Shown in pieces: positions 9,493 through 18,911 of a DNA stretch of 64,000 bases (its first letter is position 1; every line of letters starts with the position of its first letter). The notes beneath the pieces were generated by a model that saw nothing but the letters and a program-made list of their open reading frames with translations, was not told where the DNA came from and did not search any database. Position numbers and translations under genes: made by a program. The stretch covers positions 1-64,000 of the forward strand of contig JADJOY010000023.1 of the NCBI GenBank assembly GCA_016713535.1, written 5' to 3'. Source of the DNA: Deltaproteobacteria bacterium (lineage in GTDB: Bacteria > JADJOY01).

Positions 9493-10995
9493 ATGCCGAT
9501 CCTTGCGATCCAGATCTGGGCGCTGTTCGTGGTGGCGCCGTGGCTCGCGCGGATGGCGCTGGCGCGCTACGCGACGCGGCGCTGGGCGCGGTTAGGGCGC
9601 GTCGCGCTGCTCGCGCTGGCGCTCGTGGGCACCTTCGTGCTCGCCGTCGGGCTGCGCCCGTTCGTCGCCGCGTTCGCGCCCACCTACACGCTCGCGACGG
9701 TGCTCCTGATCGGCGTGCCCATCGCGGTCGCTACCGCGGTGCGGCGCGTGCCGCTCGCCGAGCGGCTGGTCTCGGGCGGGCTCGGCGTGGTCGCGTCTCT
9801 CGGCGGCGGGTTGCTGCTGTGGATGACGATCTTCAACATCCAGTACGGCTACGGCAGCGACTGTGAGCCCACCCTCGCCGAGCCGCGGAACCGCGTCCTC
9901 TTCGGCCCGTGCAAGGCGGGTTTCGAGGACCAGGTGCGCACCATCGTCGGCGCACAGGCCGAACTCTTGGACGCGCGCCAAAGCCGCGCGGTGTGGCCCG
10001 CCGCCGACCCGCGCTACGTCTACACCGCGTGCGGTCTCGAGGGCACCGAGGCGAAGGACCACCCGCTCCTGCGCATCGACCGCCGCACCGGTGCGATCGA
10101 CCGCAGCTACGTCACGAGTGCCGTCTTCGACGGCTCGTGCGACGCCAACTCGCGGCGCTGCATCGTGCTGCTCTCGGCCGAGCAGCGCTTCCTCGTGATC
10201 GACGACGTGACCGGCGAGATCGTCCACGAGGCCGCGCTGCCGGTGGGCCCGCGCTTCGTCGCGATGCACGGCCACCAGGCGATGGTCGGCCTCGCGGCCC
10301 CACCGGTGATGATCCGCGTCGATCTCCTCACGGGTGCGGTGGTGTTCCCGAGCGCCGAGGAGTCGCTCTACCTCGGCATCGCGTCGCGCGGCGGCGGCTT
10401 CGCCGCTGTGGGCGTCGATCCCACCGCCGATGACACCTTCTTCACCATCGAGTACCCGGCGTCGAGCCTGGGCGAGATCCTGAGCTTCCCGTCCGGTCCG
10501 CTCGCGATCGCGCTGCTCGGCTACTCGCCGCTCGGCCACGGCACGCTCGCGCGCCTCGGCCTCGACCCGGGCCAGGTCACGATCGGCCAGCTCACGCCGC
10601 GCGACGCGTTCTGGTCGTTCGGGCTGATGCTCGGGATTGCGCCCGATCGCTCGCGGAACACCGTCTACTTCATTTCGCCCACGGCGGGCGAGATGGTCGC
10701 CCACGACTACGACAGCCTCGCGTTCCAGTGGCGGCTCGGGCTCAAGTCCGGTGCGCGCCTCGGCGACATCGACCGCGCCCGCGGGCGGCTCTTCGCGGGC
10801 GACTACGCGGGCGGATGGCTCTTCGTGGTGGACGTCGACCAGCGCAAGGTCGTGGACAAGCTCTACGCCGGCCGCGGTATCCGCCAGGTGCGCTTCGACC
10901 CCAGCCACGGGCGGGTGCTCGTGGCGAGCCGCGCCGGGTTCGTCGAGATCGACGTCTACGGCGACGCGAGCAAGGCGCCGATACCCACACCGTGA
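9493..10995 (+). CDS. Membrane-anchored beta-propeller protein, function unknown
   Basis: 500 residues from ATG 9493. The first ~125 residues contain four or so hydrophobic helices (IQIWALFVVAPWLAR, VALLALALVGTFVLAVG, LATVLLIGVPIAVAT, LGVVASLGGGLLLW). The rest looks like a periplasmic beta-propeller, with repeated blades such as RIDRRTGAIDRSYVTS, VIDDVTGEIVHEAAL and VDVDQRKVVDKLYAG. A weak upstream promoter candidate (TTGACC, 18 bp, TAGCCA) lies at 9450-9479. The 3' end overlaps the convergent gene at 10956 by 40 bp. No enzymatic motif was seen. A sensory or scaffold role is only a guess. Confidence 0.7.
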   Translation: MPILAIQIWALFVVAPWLARMALARYATRRWARLGRVALLALALVGTFVLAVGLRPFVAAFAPTYTLATVLLIGVPIAVATAVRRVPLAERLVSGGLGVVASLGGGLLLWMTIFNIQYGYGSDCEPTLAEPRNRVLFGPCKAGFEDQVRTIVGAQAELLDARQSRAVWPAADPRYVYTACGLEGTEAKDHPLLRIDRRTGAIDRSYVTSAVFDGSCDANSRRCIVLLSAEQRFLVIDDVTGEIVHEAALPVGPRFVAMHGHQAMVGLAAPPVMIRVDLLTGAVVFPSAEESLYLGIASRGGGFAAVGVDPTADDTFFTIEYPASSLGEILSFPSGPLAIALLGYSPLGHGTLARLGLDPGQVTIGQLTPRDAFWSFGLMLGIAPDRSRNTVYFISPTAGEMVAHDYDSLAFQWRLGLKSGARLGDIDRARGRLFAGDYAGGWLFVVDVDQRKVVDKLYAGRGIRQVRFDPSHGRVLVASRAGFVEIDVYGDASKAPIPTP

Positions 10996-11369
10996 GCGAG
11001 GGCGGCTCGTAGCGCCACCGCCGCCACCGCCCACAAGACCAGCCAAGACCTGAGCCGCGCGTCGTCGCCGACCCGCGTCTCGGCCACACCACCGGGCTCG
11101 TCACAGCTCGCCGCGGCGAGCCGCCGCAGGGCGGGCCCAAGGCTCGCGATCACCACCATCCCGTAGACCAGCGCCTGGGTGGTCGCGAGGGCCGCGAACA
11201 GCCCGGCCCAGGAGAGCACCGGGCGATCGCCGAGCGTGATCCGTGCGCCCGCGAGCACGCCGAACTGGCTCACCGCGGCCGCCGCCACGAGCGCGGCGAC
11301 GCTCACCGCCACCACGGCGCGCGAGGCGAACGCGCCGGGACTCGTGGCGACCCCGCCGAACCGGCTCAC
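10956..11369 (-). CDS. Small three-TM membrane protein, function unknown
   Basis: 137 residues. The GTG start at 11369 overlaps the TGA of the upstream gene in a GTGA tetranucleotide, which fixes the start and implies translational coupling. Three TM helices are visible: AVVAVSVAALVAAAAVSQFG, WAGLFAALATTQALVYGMVV and LRSWLVLWAVAAVALRAALA. It is the last gene of a four-gene chain that begins with the EF-hand protein at 14801. I do not recognise the family. Confidence 0.65.
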   Translation of the reverse strand: MSRFGGVATSPGAFASRAVVAVSVAALVAAAAVSQFGVLAGARITLGDRPVLSWAGLFAALATTQALVYGMVVIASLGPALRRLAAASCDEPGGVAETRVGDDARLRSWLVLWAVAAVALRAALAHGVGIGALLASP

Positions 11370-12412
11370 GCCTCCACCCCGCGCTCCGGCGCGCGCGAAC
11401 CCGCCAGCCACGCAACGAGCGCCGCGACGAGCACCACCGCGGCGAGCGCGATCCCGGCGCCGTCGTGGATGCGCCCGGTCAGGAACGAGAGCGCGTCGGG
11501 CGTGCGCTCGAGCGCACCCGCGAGCCACGCGAAGGGCGCGCGCGGGCCGTCCTCGCGCCACGCCACTCGCAGCGCCTCGAGCGCAACCACGAGCGTGAGC
11601 GACGCCCAGCCGCCGGCGAGCAAGCGGCCGAGCCCGGCGCGGGTGAAGCTCCCCCAGCAGCTACCGAGCAGCCAGTGCGCCACGAGCCAGCACTGCCACG
11701 CCTCGATCAGCGCCACACGCGCGTTTCCGCCCAGCGAGCCGGACTCGGGATCGAAGTAGTGGCGCACCGCGAACAGCACGCCGAGCAGCAAGCCGAGGCC
11801 CACCCACACGATCTCGGTCGGCGTCGGGCGGCGCTCGTCCTCGGCGAGCGACGCAGCGCGCGCAGCCGTCGCCTCCGATGGGTGCGACGCGTCCGCCCAG
11901 CGCGCGGTCGCGATCGCCATCGTGGCCACCGCGAGCGCGAAGGTCGCCGGCCCGAGCAGGTCCGAGAGGCTGAGCGAGCCCGCGAACTGGGCCTCGCCGT
12001 AGCGGGTGGCGAAGAGCTCGCCACGCATCACGTCGCGGTAGCCCGCGAGAACGAGCAGGAGTCCGACCTCGACCATCCACGGTCCGCCCTGCGCAAGCTC
12101 CTCGGCGACGCGCCGGGTGTGCGTGGTGGTGGTCTCGGCGGGGCGCGGCCCGTGCCGGCGCACGAACGCCCATGCGGCGAGGCCGAGGAGCGCGGTGCGC
12201 AAGTGCGGATCGAGCGCGTGTACGACCACGCCGGGGCTCCGCGAGCCGGCCATCGCGGTCGCGGCGTGGAGCGCGCCGATGGCGCCGTCGAGGAGATCGA
12301 GCACGGCGAGGAACGCGAGCGCGACCGCCGCGAAGCGCGACCAGCGGTCGGGGCCGAGGACACGCATCCAGCGCGCGTACGCCCCGTCGGTCGCGCTCAC
12401 CGCGGCGCTCAC
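11366..12412 (-). CDS. Polytopic membrane protein, function unknown
   Basis: 348 residues from GTG 12412, which overlaps the stop of the propeller gene upstream as GTGA. About eight hydrophobic helices are visible, among them FAAVALAFLAVLDLLDG, GPATFALAVATMAIATA, WVGLGLLLGVLFAVRHYF and AGIALAAVVLVAALVAWLAG. A TTTTHTRR-type cytoplasmic loop sits between helices. No transporter or enzyme signature was recognised. Both ends are coupled by 4-bp overlaps, so it probably works with the propeller and the 137-residue membrane protein. Confidence 0.7.
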   Translation of the reverse strand: MSAAVSATDGAYARWMRVLGPDRWSRFAAVALAFLAVLDLLDGAIGALHAATAMAGSRSPGVVVHALDPHLRTALLGLAAWAFVRRHGPRPAETTTTHTRRVAEELAQGGPWMVEVGLLLVLAGYRDVMRGELFATRYGEAQFAGSLSLSDLLGPATFALAVATMAIATARWADASHPSEATAARAASLAEDERRPTPTEIVWVGLGLLLGVLFAVRHYFDPESGSLGGNARVALIEAWQCWLVAHWLLGSCWGSFTRAGLGRLLAGGWASLTLVVALEALRVAWREDGPRAPFAWLAGALERTPDALSFLTGRIHDGAGIALAAVVLVAALVAWLAGSRAPERGVEA

Positions 12413-13572
12413 GCGCCCTCCGCGAGCCACTGGGCGCGGCCGGTCCAGGGAGCCGGTGGCGCGGACGCCGCAGGCGAGGCCACCGCCTCGCCGCCGTCGC
12501 GCAGCCAGTCGAGCTCGGCGAGCGCCCAGCTCGCCACGGTGCCGTGGCGGAAGTTGCTCGCGACCAGCCGCCGGCGCTGCGCATCGACGGCGACCGCGCC
12601 GGTGCCGCTCTGCACCGGCAGCCGCGCGAGTGGCGCCAGCGTGTCCGTGGTGAGCCCCACCAGCTCACCCGACGAGCGAGCAGCCACCCACACCGCGCCG
12701 CGCCGCGCATCGAGGGCCACCGATTGCGCTCCCGGGCCCACCTTCACCCGCGCGCGCACCTGACCCGACGGCAACGCGATCTTCCACAGCTCGCCGAGCG
12801 GCCCATCGACGACGAACGCCTGCTCGCCGTCGGGCGAGATCGCGAGGTCGCGGGGCGACGGGCTCACCGGCACCTCGGCGGCGAGCGCGAGCTGGGAGTC
12901 GAACGCCAGCATCCGGCCCTGCCCCGGCACGACCAGGTAGATCGGCCCACCGTCGGCGACCGCCGCCATCGGCCACAGCCCCTCGTCGGCGAGGCCACGC
13001 GGGATCGGGACCCACGGCGAGTCGCCGCGCTGCAGCCAGCGGCGCTCGCCCGGCTCGGGCACGAAGCGGCGCAACCGGATCGTCGGATCGCGGCGCGTGA
13101 ACCGCGCCAGCGCCACCACCAGCGCCCCATCGCCGCCCTCCACCGCGCCGATCACCCGCGGCGCCGCGGCGTGCGAATCGGTGACGTCCGCCTCGCCGGG
13201 CTCGAAGCAAGTCGCCAGCGTGCGCTCACGGAACGGATGGACCGCGCACACCGCGGTCGAGGCGTCGAAGAGCACGACCGGCCGGCCCAGCGAGCGCATC
13301 GGCACGAACCGAAGCGGCGCGCCATCCAGCGCCTGGCGCCCGAGACGCCGGCCAGTCACCGCGTCGAGCACCCACACCGCGTCGTCGTCGGCGGCGGCGA
13401 CCAGCACCCTCCCACCGTCGGGGGTCACGGCCACGCCCACCGGCGCGCCGCCGAGCCCGTGACGGGCGCCGTCACGGATGCCGCTCGAATCCGCCCACCA
13501 GGTCAGCGCGAGCGTGAGGGCCGTGGCCAGCGCCGCACTGAACCCCAGCGACGAACGTGGCGACGTGCTCAA
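12409..13572 (-). CDS. Exported beta-propeller (YVTN-type) protein
   Basis: 387 residues from a TTG start at 13572. This start makes a TTGA overlap with the stop of the EF-hand gene, matching the coupling used by the rest of the operon. An N-terminal hydrophobic segment (FSAALATALTLALTWWA) is a signal anchor. The remainder has propeller blades: VGVAVTPDGGRVLVAA, VWVLDAVTGRRLG, DLAISPDGEQAFVVDG and SVALDARRGAVWVAA. The likely location is the periplasm, facing the membrane partners encoded downstream. Propellers of this kind usually bind proteins or ligands; no active site is visible. Confidence 0.75.
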   Translation of the reverse strand: MSTSPRSSLGFSAALATALTLALTWWADSSGIRDGARHGLGGAPVGVAVTPDGGRVLVAAADDDAVWVLDAVTGRRLGRQALDGAPLRFVPMRSLGRPVVLFDASTAVCAVHPFRERTLATCFEPGEADVTDSHAAAPRVIGAVEGGDGALVVALARFTRRDPTIRLRRFVPEPGERRWLQRGDSPWVPIPRGLADEGLWPMAAVADGGPIYLVVPGQGRMLAFDSQLALAAEVPVSPSPRDLAISPDGEQAFVVDGPLGELWKIALPSGQVRARVKVGPGAQSVALDARRGAVWVAARSSGELVGLTTDTLAPLARLPVQSGTGAVAVDAQRRRLVASNFRHGTVASWALAELDWLRDGGEAVASPAASAPPAPWTGRAQWLAEGA

Positions 13573-14801
13573 CGCGGGCCCGTCCCGGAGGCCGGCGTGG
13601 AGGTGCTCGACGACCCACCTGGAACGCCGCCCGGACCACCCGAACGACGCGGGGCGTGCGACGCGAGCTCGCGGATCTCGGCCTTCGAGATCCCGCTCTC
13701 GGTCTTGCCGAGCTTCTGGATGATCTCCTTCAGAGTCTCGTTCTCGGTGCCTTCGAGCTCGGCCAGCGTGAGGCGCCCGTCCTTGTTGCGGTCGCACTTC
13801 TCGAAGACCATGTCGAGATCCTTGAGCGGATCGTCCTGTGGCCCCGGCGGGCCGCCGGGTCCGCCCGGACCGCCGTTTCCGCCCGGGCCGCCCGGCGACG
13901 GCGCCTGCGACATGGGGCCAACCAGCGCCGCGAACTCGGCCTTGGTGACCGAACTCAGGCCCTGGCGGTTGAGCAGCGACAGCATGCCGGCGCGGGGCCC
14001 GGGAGGCGCCATCTCCGCCTCCGCGCGATCGACGCGACCGTCGCGATTGCGGTCGACGATGCGGAACACCAGGTCGGGGTTGGGCCGCTCGTCACCGCCC
14101 TGCGGCCCGCCGCCCGGCCCACCGCCTCCGGGTCCCGGACCGGGTCCCTGCCCACCGCCCGGACGCCCGGGACCGCCGCCGTCCGGTGGATGGTCCCCAC
14201 CGTTCTCGCTGAGGCGGTCGAAGTCCTTGGGTGTGAGGTAACCGTCCGGGCTCTTGCCGAGGCGCGCCAGCAGGCCCATCACGTTCTGGCGGTGGGGCTC
14301 GGGGGTTTCCGCGGCGGTGAGCTTGCCGTCGTGATTGAGGTCGAAGGCCCGGAAGAGCTCGCCCGAGGTGGGCGGGCGCGAGCGCTCGCCGAGCGACTCG
14401 CCCTGGCCGGGCGGGTGATCGTGGGCGATCCGCGCGGCCTGCTGGAACTCGGTCTTGGTGAGCTTGCGGTCCTTGTTGGAGTCTCCGCCTGCGACGGCCT
14501 CGCGGAAGCGGTCGCGAGCGAACCGCACCACCTCCTCCTCGGTCACCGCGCCGTCCTTGTTCGAGTCGAGCGCCTCGAAGAAGTGATTGGCGCCGTCGTC
14601 GCCCGCACCACCCGGGCCTCCAGGACCGCCGCCCATCGGACCACCGCCCATGGGACCACCGCCACCAGGCCCGCCGCGGTCCATCGCGCCTGGACCGGGC
14701 CGGTAGGGCGGCTCCTCTTGCGCCGACGCCCTTACGATCCAGGCGAGCGAGCCAACGGCCACGAACGCGGCACACGCGCTCGACCACGATCGACGGTTCA
14801 T
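13569..14801 (-). CDS. Exported EF-hand calcium-binding protein with Gly/Pro linkers
   Basis: 410 residues from ATG 14801. A signal peptide is present (SACAAFVAVGSLAWIVRASAQ). At least five EF-hand loops follow: DSNKDGAVTEEE, DSNKDRKLTKTE, DLNHDGKLTAAE, DRNRDGRVDRAE and DRNKDGRLTLAE, plus a degenerate SPDGYLTPKDF. They are joined by long Gly/Pro-rich linkers (GGPMGGGP and GGPGGNGGPG types). The expected role is calcium binding outside the cytoplasm. It is the first gene of a coupled four-gene operon. The linkers are repetitive at the DNA level and could mutate by slippage. Confidence 0.85.
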   Translation of the reverse strand: MNRRSWSSACAAFVAVGSLAWIVRASAQEEPPYRPGPGAMDRGGPGGGGPMGGGPMGGGPGGPGGAGDDGANHFFEALDSNKDGAVTEEEVVRFARDRFREAVAGGDSNKDRKLTKTEFQQAARIAHDHPPGQGESLGERSRPPTSGELFRAFDLNHDGKLTAAETPEPHRQNVMGLLARLGKSPDGYLTPKDFDRLSENGGDHPPDGGGPGRPGGGQGPGPGPGGGGPGGGPQGGDERPNPDLVFRIVDRNRDGRVDRAEAEMAPPGPRAGMLSLLNRQGLSSVTKAEFAALVGPMSQAPSPGGPGGNGGPGGPGGPPGPQDDPLKDLDMVFEKCDRNKDGRLTLAELEGTENETLKEIIQKLGKTESGISKAEIRELASHAPRRSGGPGGVPGGSSSTSTPASGTGPR

Positions 14802-14964
14802 GAGACCCCCTGCAGCCGTCGCCCTCGAGGGGCGAGGCATCCGGCGCGGCGAGACCGCTATCATACGGTCAGATCGCGGCACAAGCGCGGCTTGCCGACA
14901 CCGAGGCCCCACGGGATCGCCGCGAACGACGATCCGGCCGCAGCGCGCCGGTGGGTGATGACCT

Positions 14965-15014
14965 CGGCCCCCGGTGTCGCAAGCCGCGCGCGCGGCTTGC
15001 GACACCGGGGGCCG
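14965..15014. repeat. Perfect 50-bp palindrome in a divergent intergenic region
   Basis: Bases 14965-14989 are the exact reverse complement of 14990-15014, with the centre in a CGCGCGCGCG core and no loop. It lies between the divergent starts at 14801 and 15034, ending 19 bp before the cupin ATG. A degenerate copy of the right arm sits at about 14889-14912. It could be an operator, a palindromic repeat element or an mRNA hairpin that affects translation of the cupin gene. Confidence 0.8.
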
Positions 15015-15033
15015 GTTCGTACACTGCCGCGCG

Positions 15034-15417
15034 ATGAGCGACCAGCCGGGTTCCGCGGGCTCGCCGCTTCCGGCGGGCTTCACCGAGCACCGCCCGTGGG
15101 GCCACTACGTGGTGCTCGCGGACGAGCCCGATCACAAGGTGAAGCGGATCGTGGTCGATCCCGGAAAGCGCCTCAGCCTCCAGTACCACCACCAGCGCGC
15201 CGAGCACTGGGCGATCGTCAGCGGCGAAGGGGTCGTGACTCGCGACGGCGAAGCGATCCCGGTGCGCGGCGGCGCCGACGTCCACATCCCGGCCGAGTCC
15301 CGCCACCGCGTCGAGAACACCGGCCACGAGCCGCTGGTGTTCATCGAGGTCCAGCGCGGCGGCTATTTCGGCGAGGACGACATCGTGCGCCTCCAGGACG
15401 ATTTCGGGCGCGCCTGA
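15034..15417 (+). CDS. Cupin phosphomannose isomerase-type protein
   Basis: 127 residues from ATG 15034. It is a single-domain cupin matching the C-terminal isomerase half of bifunctional ManC/AlgA: RPWGHYVVL, KRIVVDPGKRLSLQYHHQRAEHW, VHIPAESRHRVENTG and FIEVQRGGYFGEDDIVRLQDD. It should interconvert fructose-6-P and mannose-6-P in the cytoplasm. The metal ligands are the QYHHQRAEH histidines and glutamate plus the later RHRV histidine. The guanylyltransferase half is absent and no separate one is in the window. gmd and a phosphomannomutase lie just downstream, so it probably feeds GDP-mannose synthesis. Confidence 0.85.
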   Translation: MSDQPGSAGSPLPAGFTEHRPWGHYVVLADEPDHKVKRIVVDPGKRLSLQYHHQRAEHWAIVSGEGVVTRDGEAIPVRGGADVHIPAESRHRVENTGHEPLVFIEVQRGGYFGEDDIVRLQDDFGRA

Positions 15418-15461
15418 GCGAGCGCTCGCGATCCGGACCGACCTCGGTTCGGACCCGCTGC

Positions 15462-15487
15462 GGGCGGGGGCACGGAGGCCCCCGCCC
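15462..15487. terminator. GC hairpin terminator after the cupin gene
   Basis: A perfect 10-bp stem (GGGCGGGGGC paired with GCCCCCGCCC) surrounds a 6-nt loop (ACGGAG), 45 bp after the cupin stop. No clear U tract follows. It lies between convergent genes and could serve both. Confidence 0.55.
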
Positions 15488-15573
15488 TACGAAGGAACGT
15501 CACGCCCGTCGGCGGTCGTAGCGACGGGGGTTCCCTTCCCCATCGCCAGCCGGAGCCCACGCTCGGCCAGCGC

Positions 15574-16116
15574 TCACCACCGGCGCACGCGGCCGATGTC
15601 GACGTGCACGAAGTCGTCGGCCGGGTAGTACCCCACGCCGCCCGCCTGCAGCGCGAGCGCCGCGCGGCGCACGCTCTTGAGCCTTCGTCCGGGAACGCGC
15701 AGGTCGATCGCCTTCCCCTCCACATGCAAGCTCGCGTGCGCGACGCCGTCGCTCTGCGACGCGAGCATGTGGTTGGTAGCCGGCGAGCGGTAGCCCGAGA
15801 TCACGTGCAAGGGTTGGGTTGTCTCGAGCTCGCGACGCAGGTGGGCGAGCAGATCGAGGAGATCGACGTCCATCGGGTACGTGTCCCCGGTGCGGTGATC
15901 CCGCAGCACCCGGTCGATGGCCTCGAGCCCGTCGAGGCGGTAGCGCCCGTCGGCCCAGTACACCGCCTTCAACGTCTCGTCGGTGTGCAAGTTCACGAAC
16001 GCGAGCTCACGACGTTTCTGCTCGCGGAGCTTGGCGAACGAGGGCGTGGCGACGAGCGGCACCGCCAGGCCCGCACCCCACACGAGCCCAGCCCGAAGAA
16101 AGTCGCGGCGCTTCAT
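15574..16116 (-). CDS. Tat-exported DUF882 / MepK-like peptidoglycan endopeptidase
   Basis: 180 residues from ATG 16116. The N-terminus carries a twin-arginine signal (RRDFLRAGLVWGAG) ending near PSFA. The body matches the YcbK/DUF882 family of M15-like D,D-peptidases: VISGYRSPATN, HASLHVEGKAIDLRVPG and YYPADDFVHVD, with the HxxGxAxD-type and HVD zinc ligands in place. It should cleave peptide cross-links in murein in the periplasm. It lies just downstream of another envelope peptidase (16129-17528) and may be co-transcribed with it. Confidence 0.85.
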   Translation of the reverse strand: MKRRDFLRAGLVWGAGLAVPLVATPSFAKLREQKRRELAFVNLHTDETLKAVYWADGRYRLDGLEAIDRVLRDHRTGDTYPMDVDLLDLLAHLRRELETTQPLHVISGYRSPATNHMLASQSDGVAHASLHVEGKAIDLRVPGRRLKSVRRAALALQAGGVGYYPADDFVHVDIGRVRRW

Positions 16117-16128
16117 GACCCCGTTTTT

Positions 16129-17528
16129 CTAGATCAGCGCGCCTCGTCTTGCAACCAGCCGTCGGAAGTCCTTCTCGAAGCGCGGCATTTCCTGGGGTAG
16201 ACCAGGCCCATCGCGTCGCCGAAGCTTTTGCCGCGCCCGAGCTCGCGGAAGATCCGCAGCACCCCGTCCATTCCCTTCTCGTCTTGGAGGTAGACGACCG
16301 CCAGGTAGGCACGGGCGTAGGCACGGCGGCGCGTTCCACAGCCACCTCCCGCGAAGAACGGCCCCGACAGCGGACCGTGCAGACCGGCCTTGGTCTGCGC
16401 GGCGACGTTGCGGACCAGCGTCGAGGGTGGATCGAGGGCGCGCGCCAACCCGAACTGGGCACGATGCTCGACGAGCTCGGCGAGCCCCTCGTTGAGCCAT
16501 GCGGGTGGGCGACTGCGACCGGTCAGCTCGCTCACCAGCACGTGGGCGTACTCGTGGTAGAGCTCGTCGCGGATCACCTGCGCGCTCTTGAGCGTGGAGT
16601 TGATGCGGATCGCGGAGCCGTCCCAGAACCCCCACGCCCAGCTCGCGCCGGGGAAGCGATTCTTGAAGTCGCCGCGGGCGTAGAAGACCACCGGGATGCG
16701 TCGCGACGGATAGGCACCGAGCCACTGGCCGACCTCCCGGTAAGCGTCCTCGAGGTACTCCTCGACCGCCTCCTGGTTGTCACCGTGGCTGCGGTTCTCG
16801 CGGGTCTCTTCGGCCCACCGGAAGTCGAAATGGGCGGTCTGGCTGCTCGCGAAGCCCTCCCCGACGCCTGGCAGATCGGGTGCCTGCACGGCCTTGGGGC
16901 GGGGCTTGGCGAGCGCCGCCGAGCGGGACGTCGGCGGTGGCTCGGGCTCGACCGGCTTGGGCTTGGACTTCGGCTTGGGCGGCTCGAGTTCGCGGGGCTC
17001 GGGCGAGCTCATGGTGGCCAGCACTCGGATGCGCTGGTCCTCCGGGCAGAGCCGCGTGGCCTCTTCGAGGGCGCTACGGTCGGTCCCGCCGCCCCACTCG
17101 GGGCCGAGTTGCCAGCGCGCCACCATCTCGCGAGCGCGCGCGCAGCCGTCCTCCGGCGACGTTGGTCCAGCGGGCGAACGCGGCGCGGCGAAGCCGGCGA
17201 GCGCCGCCCACGCGCCGCTCCGGTCCGACGCCGACGGCTGCGCGTCGGCGGGTGGCGTGGGTTCGGTGCGGGCGTCGGCCGCCTCGAGCGCATCTCGCGC
17301 CGCGGCGCGGGCTTCCTCGTCGTGCCGGGATACGGCCGCCTCGGCCCGGTAGCGCGCTGGCACCTCGTCGAGGCGGGCGGCGACGTGGACCACCCCGGCG
17401 TCGTCCCGCCACCGGAACACGCCCTCGGCCCGGACCTCGGCGACCGTGCTCGAGACCAGGGCGCAGCCGAGGAAGGCCGCCGCACCAAGGCGCCAGACGG
17501 TGGCGACGGGGCTCGGACAATGACTCAC
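16129..17528 (-). CDS. Exported peptidase-MA-like metalloprotease with DUF4124 N-domain (C-terminal frameshift)
   Basis: From ATG 17528, a signal peptide precedes a DUF4124-type segment (GVFRWRDDAGVVHVA) and a Pro/Lys-rich linker (PKPKSKPKPVEPEPPP). A gluzincin-like domain follows, with HEYAH as the zinc HExxH motif and WLNEGLAELVE carrying the downstream glutamate. As written, the frame ends at 16134 with an unlikely tail. One extra base in the G run at 16194-16197 restores an ending in PRFEKDFRRLVARR that stops at 16129, which is typical for the family. A periplasmic or outer-membrane role is likely; the substrate is unknown. Confidence 0.75.
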
Positions 17529-17673
17529 CGGATGGTCCTCGAGGCTTTCCGGTCTACGACAGCAGGAAATCCCTTATCGCTCACGCCTCGACGCGGGGGC
17601 AAGTCCGCGGAGGCGGCGTCGCGACCGCTCGCGACATCCGCGACGAGCGCCCTGCGCGGAACGAGCGATCGCC

Positions 17674-18787
<1,114 letters not shown>

Positions 18788-18911
18788 CCGCGCGCCCCGA
18801 CCGCCCTCTGCTCGCCGTCCTCACCGCCGCCATCCTCCCGCGGCGTGACTCCTCGCCGCCGCCGCACGAAGGCGCGCGGGGCGCGCTCGAGCCGCGCCAC
18901 CGGAGGCTCCC

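Noticed and set aside
13827-14180. Short repeated GC-rich units that look like a direct-repeat array
   Set aside because: They encode Gly/Pro linkers between EF-hands; unit lengths vary and there are no spacers, so not CRISPR.
12172-14241. Very long plus-strand open frame
   Set aside because: GC-driven shadow of three coupled minus-strand genes with EF-hand and propeller motifs.
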